Position numbers and translations under genes: made by a program. Below the pieces are notes generated by a model. The model saw only the letters and a program-made list of their open reading frames with translations. It made no database searches and had not been told where the DNA came from. From Posidonia oceanica (lineage: Eukaryota > Streptophyta > Magnoliopsida > Alismatales > Posidoniaceae): a DNA stretch of 64,000 nt. Position 1 is the stretch's first letter. Each line of letters opens with the position of its first letter. Where the stretch lies: NCBI GenBank assembly GCA_037176725.1, contig JAZBRS010000013.1:7319001-7383000 (forward strand), read 5' to 3'. Shown piece after piece: positions 56,636 through 64,000 of the stretch.

Positions 56636-57871
56636 CTATGATTTCCTAAAGTCAAGGAACAGGGGGCTGCCTGGTAGGATCACATTGATAGGCCAGAGCT
56701 CCTGTACCTCGGTCATGTACTCAGGAGTGCATCCTAGGCCTCTCGCAGCTGCGACGTCTGTCAATCGCACTCCGTGCTGCATTGGATTGGCCAGCTCTTT
56801 TGTTGGAGCAGTTGTACTGAGGGGATATGTCTGGAGAAGCCTGGGTGCCATGCTGTCAATGAAAGCACCCTGCCGAAAACCAAACTGCTGCATGACTCTG
56901 ATAGGGTGGTATTCCACACCCGTAGTGAATCCCGGTAGCACGACCAGCCGCATGTCGCACGTACCGAAGAAGACAGTGAAAGGTTCGGCTGTAGAGGGGA
57001 TGATACGCCAGGTTACTGCATCATCCGTCAGCTTTGACAGCTTCTCGTATTCTTCCTTGACGCTCTTGATTGTCTTGGCATGGCCACTGTTGCAGTATGT
57101 TTCAAAAGCATGTGCTTGAGGACGCAGAAGGTCTATTTCTAGGTGCACAGCTAGCTAGACCTGTACAAGTGCTCCGCAACCATGGAAGTGGCGGCAGCGA
57201 TGCGAGATGCGGTCTAGCCCGCAGCATGTCTCTACCAGGACAACTGGCGCCAAGTCTATCTACCAAGTCACCACAGCAAGTGCTATTTCAGCGATCTCGA
57301 TGGCCACAGTCATTCGACCATGAGTAAAGATCAACTCGCCTAGGAAGCGGATGACAAATCCCCGGAGCCATAGCTTGTCTCCGAGTTCAGCACGCTTTTC
57401 TACAGTCTCATCAAAGTATGTTAGGCGAAGTAGGGGCATGGGCCCGTTGGTACAGATCAACCTTTGCTGGCAGCTTTGAGTTTAGAGCCCAGTCAGCTGG
57501 CTCAGGACTGTGATGTATTTGTCGTGCCTCATGAAGATGGGCGGCCCCATAATCTTGGAGAAGGCACAGATTCGGCGCACTTCCTCCAGTGTGGGTGTCA
57601 GTTCTGTTCTGCCAAAGCAGAAGACGTGGTGCATCGGTTTCCAGAACCTTACAGCAGTGCACAGGAGGTGTCGGCTCACTTCAACATCAGTGGCCTTCAG
57701 AAGTTTGGTTGGAATGCCCCATAGGCGCAGCTTTTCACAGTCATCTTTGGTGTGTTTGCCGATCCATTCTCGCAAGACATCGGAGCAATGCATTGGGGTC
57801 ACTAAAGTAGGAAAGCCCATTGTGCAAGCCGCAGAATGTAGGCAGATGGCTGCTGCAGAATCTTCAGGTAC
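56636..57871 (-). pseudogene. Tat-element 3' ORF, copy 3 (C), full length
   Basis: This is the most complete copy. After an AG at 57872-57873 one frame reads VPEDSAAAICLHSAACT, then MGFPTLVTP (57820), and runs to a stop at 56636, giving about 395 residues from the Met. In order: LLCTAVRFWKPMHHVF, PTLEEVRRICAFSK, LLRLTYFDETVEKRAELGD, FLGELIFTHGRM, CGLDRISHRCRHFHGC, AFETYCNSGHAKTIKSVKEE, PFTVFFGTCDMRLVVLPGF, GVEYHPIRVMQQFGFRQGAF, and a C-terminal part with YMTEVQELWPIN. Three in-frame stops (near 57481, 57258 and 57150) disable it. The pattern resembles plant mobile domain-type proteins of plant transposons; the role in the element is unknown. Confidence 0.75.
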
Positions 57872-57873
57872 CT

Positions 57874-59245
57874 ATTACCATGACTGTAGCTCATCAGGCT
57901 TCACACAGGCATATAATCACTGACTGATAAGGAAGCAGATTCAGAAGTTAATAAAGCAATTCAGCTTTGTTCAACAGTTAACATTCAAAACACAGAGACT
58001 TAAGCATATTCAAACAAGGGGATATTCTATCTTCACAGGCAGGGGCTAAATGAAGCTCTGGACCAGCAAAGCTTGGAGGAGGTCAACCTGTGCTCGGTAG
58101 GAGTACTGTCTCAGTGTTGAGGCAAGTTTTGCAGAGCGGAATGGGGGAAGGAAAAGAATGATTGATGATGCAGATGTATGCATGATCTAGGATTGGTATG
58201 GTTTGCCCTCAGCATACAGAGTGCTTTAGTGCCTGCTATATAGGAAGGGGGTAGTCCCTGACTCACCGGACCCTACTCAGACTCCTAACTTGTTGGTGGT
58301 GCTCTGGAAAGGGCGTTGGCTGTGTTTGGGTGGTGGTGTAGTGAGGACAGGCTCCATGCCAAACTCTCAAGGACCTATGTCTACCCTTTCTTTCTTTCTT
58401 TTTTTTTTTTTTTTTTTTGTCTCTCTTTGTTTGCTTTTGCATAGATGTGTCGGGTTCTCCCCATCCCTGGCTTGGAGATGGTGGACACCTAGTCTGGGGC
58501 CGGGGGATTGCTATTAAGCAAGGGTGACTAGTCCCCAAGGGTTTCATGGATGGAAGAGGCGGGATCACAATGCTGGCCTTCTGACTTGGTATTCTCTTTT
58601 TTTCTCTTGTTGTTTTTTTTTGTCTGCTTTTGCTTATTGCTTGTTTTATTTGTTGTTGTGCTTTTTCCTTCTTCTTTTCTCTCTCTTTTTTTTTGGCTTG
58701 CAAGTTCCCGTTGTCCCCAACTTGGCAGGGGCAAAGGACATCGGGTCCTGAGACCAGGGGACTAGGCCTTGTTTCTAGCTTGCACCCTAACATTCCTTTT
58801 TTCTTCTTTTTTTTTTTTCCTTTCTCTTTTTTGGAGGCGTAGGTCTTAGGGGTTTGGGCATTTCACCCGTGCTCACTAAGTGGTGGCTCCCTCACTAGCT
58901 AAGACATCTAAGTAGTGTCAGGCGAGGTCGGGTGGACTCCTTCCGTAGCAGGCAAGCACTTCCGATTTTCATCACTGGGCCGAATGTATGCATGATGGAT
59001 TGAAGAGGATGACGATGATGATTTTTTGGATTTTTGAAGAAAGAACGGGATATGCTTGAAAATGAAGAAATGCAGGGAGATAACAATGATGGAAATGCAA
59101 GAGATAGGACCAAAAAAGGGGTGTGCGAAGATGTACAGGGAGTGAGAATGCAAGGGATGGAACGACTGCTATGTGCAAATGTACAGAAGTGAAGATGGAA
59201 AAGATAGAACAGAAGAGGGGGATCTGCAAAGCGAGTTGCCATGGG
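57874..59245 (-). other. C spacer between integrase and 3' ORF
   Basis: It is homologous to the spacers of E1 and B (GAGTGCTTTAGTGCCTGC, GGTGGTGTAGTGAGGACAGG, AAGACATCTAAGTAGTGTCAGG). It has long T-rich runs on the plus strand (58380-58420, 58600-58695, 58798-58830). No gene is seen. If the 3' ORF is spliced, this would be the last part of an intron. Confidence 0.5.
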
Positions 59246-60593
59246 TCATTGATAGTACTTCTTGAGGTAACATGAGTTGACCAGCTTCGACTGCTCAACC
59301 TGGTCCATGTCCTCAAGGATTACTGTGCCGCTCGAGAATGCTTGCTTCACTACAAAGGGGCCACGCCAGTTGGGTCGGAATTTACCTCGACCGTCCGGCA
59401 GGTAAATGACGCGCAGAACCAGATCTCCTGACTGGAAACTTCTGGGCTGAACTTTCTTCATGTATGCTCTGGCCATCCTCTTTTGATAACAGTGAGCATT
59501 GTGCATAGCCTGTAACCTGTGCTCGTCAATTAGATTGAGCTGGATGCAGCGGTCTTCGACCCATTCTGCCTCCTCCAGCTCAGCTTCTCGTAGGATCCGC
59601 AGTGAAGGGATCTCTACTTCGACAAGTAATACCGCCTCCATGCCGTACACCAGCGAGTACGGGGTGGCTCCTGTAGAGGTCCGGACTGATGTCCTGTATG
59701 CCCAGAGTGCGTACGGGAGCTTGTCATGCTAGTCCTTGTGGGTTTTTGCCATCTTCTTGATGATCTTCACATTGTTCTTGTTGGCAGACTCCACTGCTCC
59801 ATTCATCTACGGTCGATAGGGTGAGGACCTGTGATGCTTGATCTGGAGATTTTGCAGGTACTCCTCGATCCTTTTTGCGATGAAGTTTGAGCCATTGTCA
59901 GAGATGATAGAGTGCGGGACCCCATACCGGGCGACGATGCTGTTTCTGATAAATTTCTCCATCACCACAATGGTGACTATCTTATAGGAGGCAGCTTCCA
60001 CCCACTTAGTAAAGTAGTCAATCGCTACCAGAATGTAGCGATGACCGTTTGAAGCAGCAGGATGTATTGCGCCAATGACGTCAATCCCCTAGGTGGAGAA
60101 GGGCCATGGTGATGACATGTCGTTTCAGCTGTTGTGGGGGAGCATGAATGAAGTTGCCGTGGATCTGGCAGTTGTGGCATCTCCGCACAAACAGGCAGCT
60201 GTCTGCTTCCATGGTCAACTAGAAATAGCCTTGGAGCATGATCTTTTTGGCTAGGAGGACGCCGTTCATATGCGGGCTGCAGGTCCCCGCGTGTACTTGA
60301 AGCATCAACATGTCAGCCTTCGATTTGTTCAGGTAGCGTAATAGCATTTGATTATATGACCTTCTGTACAGCTGCCCTGCTCCTAACACATACTTCGATG
60401 CCAGACGCGCCAAGGTTCTTCTATCTACTGCTGAGGTGCTAGGCGGAGGGCTACCAGATTTCAGGAAAGCCTTTATATCATGGTACCAAGGCTGCTCTTC
60501 TGTGGGATCTGCCTCTTCTATATTCATGCAATGCGTAGGCTGCTCTATGCGGGTAACTGATACATCCACCGTGCTGTCTTCAGGTATGCTGAG
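59246..60593 (-). pseudogene. Integrase of element C
   Basis: From the N-terminus: a linker (VSVTRIEQPTHCMNIEE), the zinc-binding domain (HAGTCSPHMNG and RRCHNCQIHG), the catalytic core with AIDYF, IISDNGSNF and GAVESANK (all three acidic residues present), then YGMEAVLLVEVEIPSLR and a C-terminal domain (DLVLRVIYLPDGRGKFRPNW, GPFVV, ILEDMD). It ends CYLKKYYQ at 59246. Defects are a stop near 60216, a one-base frameshift near 60125, a Trp-to-stop in PWPFST near 60091, and a Gln-to-stop at SPYRP (59805). No chromodomain follows, as expected for the Tat lineage. Confidence 0.85.
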
Positions 60594-62287
60594 CTAGGAT
60601 GCCAGGGTGGCCAGTGCATCTGCATATGTGTTCCTTGCTCTATTCATGTATGTGAAACAGATGCTCTCGAATTCTTCTATTAGCTTCAGCAGGTGTTCGT
60701 GATATGACAAAAGTTTTGGATCCTTCGTCTTCCAGTCGCCATTCACTTGAGAGATAACTAACATGGCATCGCCATGCACATGCAGCTTCAGCGCTTCATG
60801 CTCGAGGGCGACTTTCAGTCCCAAGATGCATGCCTCATATTCTACTTCATTGTTGGTGCACTTGAAAGTCAGCTTCCTCGCGAAGGGAATCATCTGTCCT
60901 TGAGGCGTCGTCAGCACGGCGCCTACGCCTCGGCCCTTCTTGTTGACAGCGCCATCAAAGTAGAGGTGCCATTGCTCTTGGTCCTCAGGGTCTTTCTCCT
61001 CAGAGTCCTCCATTGCAAAAAGAATGTCCTCGTTTGGGAACTGCGTCTGGAGTGGCTGGTATTCAGGTAGAGGGAAATCAACAAGATGATCTGCCATGGC
61101 TTGGCCCTTCATGGACTTCTGAGTGACAAAGGTGATGTCGTATTGAGACAGCAGCACTTGCCACTTAACACATCTACCCACCATGGCTGGCTTCTGGAAG
61201 AGGAACTTGATAGGATCATGTCGGCACAAGAGCTGAACTGGGTATGCCATCATATAATGCCTTAGTTTCTGTGCAGCCCAGACAAGAGATAGGCACGTCT
61301 TCTCTATTGTGCTATACCTGGCCTCACATTCATTGAACTTCTTGCTTAGGTAATAAATGGCGCGCTCCTTTCTACCCGACTCATCATGTTGGCCCAAGAC
61401 AGCACCCATCGAATGCTGCGTGGTAGAAAGGTAGAGAAGCAGAGGTCTCCCCAGCATGGGAGGAACCAAGACAAGAGGCTTGATCAACAGCTGCTTGATC
61501 TTGTCAAATGCAGCCTGGCACTCCTCGCTCCAATCGATCTGTGCATTCTTCTTCAGGAGCTTGAATATTGGCTCGCAGATGGGCGTAAGCTGTGCAATGA
61601 AGTGACTGATATATTGTAAACGCCCTAGCAAGCCCTTGACCTCCTTTTCAGTCCTGGGGGTGGCATGTCCATGATGGCTTTTGCCTTCATCGGGTCCACC
61701 TCAATCCCTCTCTGGCTAACAATGTAGCCCAGCAACTTGCCAGATGACACCCCGAAAACGCATTTACTGGGGTTGAGCCGTAGCTTATATTTTCTTAGTC
61801 GGTCAAAGAGCTTCTTCAGACATGCAAGGTGATCTTCAGGCTCTTTGGTCTTAGCAATCATATCGTCCACATAAACCTCAACTTCTTGGTGCATGAGGTC
61901 GTGGAAAAGTGCAGTCATGGCCCTCTGATAGGTTGCACCAGCATTTTTCAGCCCAAATGGCATGACTTGGTAGCAGAAGACCCCCCAAGGGGTGATGAAT
62001 GATGTCTTCTCCATGTCTTCTTCTGCCATCTTGATTTGATTGTAGCCGGAGAAGCCGTCCATAAAGGATAGCATCTTGTGGCCTGCCGTGTTGTCGACTA
62101 GGACGTCAATGTGGGGCAATGGGAAATCGTCCTTGGGACTTGCCTTGTTCAGGTCCCTGTAGACGATGCACATCCGTACTCGACCATCCTTCTTGGGCAC
62201 TGGCACGACATTGGCAAGCCACTCAGGGTAAAGGACGACCTTCAGAAAATTGACATTGTGCTGCTTCATTATCTCCTCTTTGATCAT
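60594..62287 (-). pseudogene. RT, first RNase H and second RNase H of C
   Basis: The RT (62287-61625) holds VPVPKKDGRVRMCI, FMDGFSGYNQIKM, TPWGVFCYQVMPFGLKNAG and VEVYVDDMIAK. A one-base deletion near 61653, relative to B, shifts the frame. A 345-residue frame (61631-60594) then carries the connection (SEECQAAFDKIKQLL), the gypsy RNase H with LYLSTTQHSMGAVLGQ (catalytic Asp missing), a tether (GQAMADHLVDFPLPEYQP), and the second RNase H WHLYFDGAVNKKGRG, NNEVEYEA, HGDAMLVISQ and NTYADALATLAS. The second RNase H is uninterrupted with all four acidic residues. This repeats the dual RNase H layout of B and places C in the Tat lineage. Confidence 0.9.
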
Positions 62288-64000
62288 GAGCAGCCACTAC
62301 GGTTGCCAACTTCTTAGTTTCTGCTTTACTGGCTTGGCATCTGAATTCAAGGGCAGGTTGTGCACCACTATCTCAACGTCGAGGCCGACCATATCCTCGT
62401 AGCTCTAGGCGAAGACATCCGCATACTCCCTCAAGAATGCGATGAACTCTGCTCTAGCCTGGGGCGACAGATGTGTGCTGATACGGACCTCCCTAGCTTC
62501 TTCAGCTGTGCCGATATTAACAACCTCTATTTCTTCTTCAACATGGAGGTTGGGGCCCTCTGGATTGTCGTCATAGGGCCAGAACTCGGGCAATGGTTCG
62601 TCATTCTCGTCCTCGCCTGCATCATCCTCCTCTCCATATGCAATAAGTTCTGAGAGGATCTCCTTTTCAAAAGTGGGGTCTGTGATATCAAAGGAGTGCA
62701 AATGTTCCACCGCTTGGCCTTGGTGACGCTTCAGGATGGTCATGCTTACTCGAGTGTTTCTATATCCTCGGTGCGCGACCTCTGTCCTAGCAACTTCCTC
62801 TGTCTGCTCTGCCTGCGCTGCTGTTGCTGGCTCTGCTAGCCCTGCTAACTCTGCTACTGATTCTGTAGATATCTGCGCTGCTAATTCTGTCTCTGCTACT
62901 GCCTGTGTTGCTGGTGCGTCCTCCTCTGCGTTTTCTGTTGTGCTTGAGGAGGGTATGCCAAACTGGCAGCTGCTCAGGTGCCGCTTGCTACACTGCTTGA
63001 GTGGGGCATGTGCCACACAAACCACCTAGACCCGCCCTGTGGCTACAGAGTGATCAGCTCAACTGGTCTGGTGGAGGCTGTTGTTGTTGATTCTTCTTCA
63101 ATGACCAAGATAGAAGCATGGTCCTTTCGCAGGGAGGGGCTCGTTGCCACGGCTTTCCCCTTCTTCACCGCCTAGTGCTTCGCTAGGTCTTCTTTCAGTG
63201 ACTTGAGTTGTTCCTGGAACAATAGCTCTAAGTCTCCCATCCTCGCGTCGACCTGGGCTTTTGCAGCTGCTCCTTCTTCCTCATCCGAAGGAGAGTCGAC
63301 GTAGTAGGCGCCGGGGGCCGCTGGCTCTGGCCCGGCTGCCAGATGCACGACTACTCTGGGTGCTTGCCCTGGTGGGCCCAAGGGCTCGCCTAACTGTGGC
63401 GGCTTCATGATCAGAGATCTAAACAGATTGGCCGGCGGGGTCGCTGATGGGTGTGCTACCAAAGTCACTGTTGTAATTGGAGGGTAGGCAAAGCTGTTCT
63501 TCTGAGGGACCGATGGCCGGGAGGCTGTGCTGCTCGACAGGACCTCTGTATCTGGTAGTGACAGTGAGCATGCGGCCCTTGATGCCATGGGGGCCTGCCA
63601 CGAGGCTTGCTGTTTTTCGACAGGAAGATGTGTGCCTGACAGCGCCGGCTGCTGAAGTGAGCCGAGTCATGCTGCTGGCTGACTGATCCTCCAGAGAGGG
63701 TGACAGCAGTACTGATGCGACTGCTGCCGCAGGCAGACTGGCTAACTGTGCCTGAAGGGGTGTCCCTGACTTCTAGGCTGCTGCCGCTGCTGGTGCTTGT
63801 GATGTTGATGAGACTATAGGAGGATCAGAGACTGTCAATTCTGCAAAAGGGCCTGTCACATTTGCTGCCTCATGATCTGTGTAGGGAAGGGCCAAACACA
63901 CTGATCGAGAAACTGCCATGCCGAATTGTACTTCACTACAGGTTTAGGCTCCCCCCACTGTGCCAGACTGCTCCTCATCCGAGTAGTAGTCCTCGATGCA
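62288..64000 (-). pseudogene. Protease-RT linker of C pol, runs off the window
   Basis: RT-proximal: HNLPL and REYADVFA, the acidic DDAGEDENDEPLPEF, and TFEKEILSELIAYGEEDD. Further upstream is an Ala/Glu/Thr-rich region with repeats of CTGCTA-type (62790-62920). It aligns with B at 33429-35220. Frames change near 63100 and stops occur. The protease and gag of C must lie to the right of the window. Confidence 0.7.

Noticed and set aside
58263..58793. Lys/Glu-rich minus-strand frame
   Set aside because: Complement of T-rich runs in the noncoding spacer; not conserved in E1 or B.

Overview
The window is a nest of plant LTR retrotransposons with no convincing host gene, tRNA or rRNA. The organism is an angiosperm or close relative. 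The reasons are Tat-lineage Ty3/gypsy elements with two RNase H domains, a Sire-type Ty1/copia element, a CACTA DNA transposon end and LTRs of 2.3 to 3.4 kb. Nearly every coding region carries stops or frameshifts, so this looks like old repeat-rich, probably heterochromatic, DNA. The species cannot be named from the sequence alone.

Layout. 1-1006: a decayed gypsy integrase fragment on the minus strand. 1007-1328: the 5' part of a gypsy LTR (plus). 1329-6979: the 3' half of a Sire-like copia element (minus), with 3' LTR, polypurine tract, an extra 3' ORF, and the RT and RNase H part of pol. 6980-7822: one end of a CACTA transposon that cuts the copia pol. 7823-17930: plus-strand element A with a 2.35-kb LTR, tRNA-Arg primer site, long leader and gag but no pol, interrupted by a solo LTR (14745-17604). 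17931-27415: minus-strand element E1 with 3' LTR, a hairpin-repeat 3' UTR, a 3' ORF and part of integrase. 27416-28553: a plus-strand solo-LTR-like insert and an unassigned junction. 28554-49068: minus-strand element B with 3' ORF, pro-pol, gag, leader, primer site and 5' LTR. B's 5' LTR is split by a 5.8-kb insert (43058-48824) flanked by the exact 5-bp duplication CCTAC. 49069-51519: gag and leader of an older element D. 51520-64000: minus-strand element C, inserted in D's leader, with 3' LTR, hairpin-repeat 3' UTR, 3' ORF and pol; it runs off the right edge.

The gypsy elements share one plan: LTR, tRNA-Arg primer site, a long leader ending in a splice-acceptor-like site, gag with an Asn-rich tract and zinc knuckle, protease, acidic linker, RT, a degenerate gypsy RNase H, a second 'archaeal-type' RNase H, integrase, a 1.3-1.6 kb spacer, an extra ORF, a 3' UTR and the LTR. 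The extra ORF begins just after a conserved CAG/AG acceptor-like site in three copies, which suggests expression from a spliced RNA, as for retroviral env.

The most unusual structure is the abundance of short palindromes whose stems change together on both sides. They form two arrays of about 35 stem-loops in the 3' UTRs of E1 and C. Family-specific palindromes are also spread through the gypsy LTRs, the copia LTR and 3' region, and the CACTA subterminal region.
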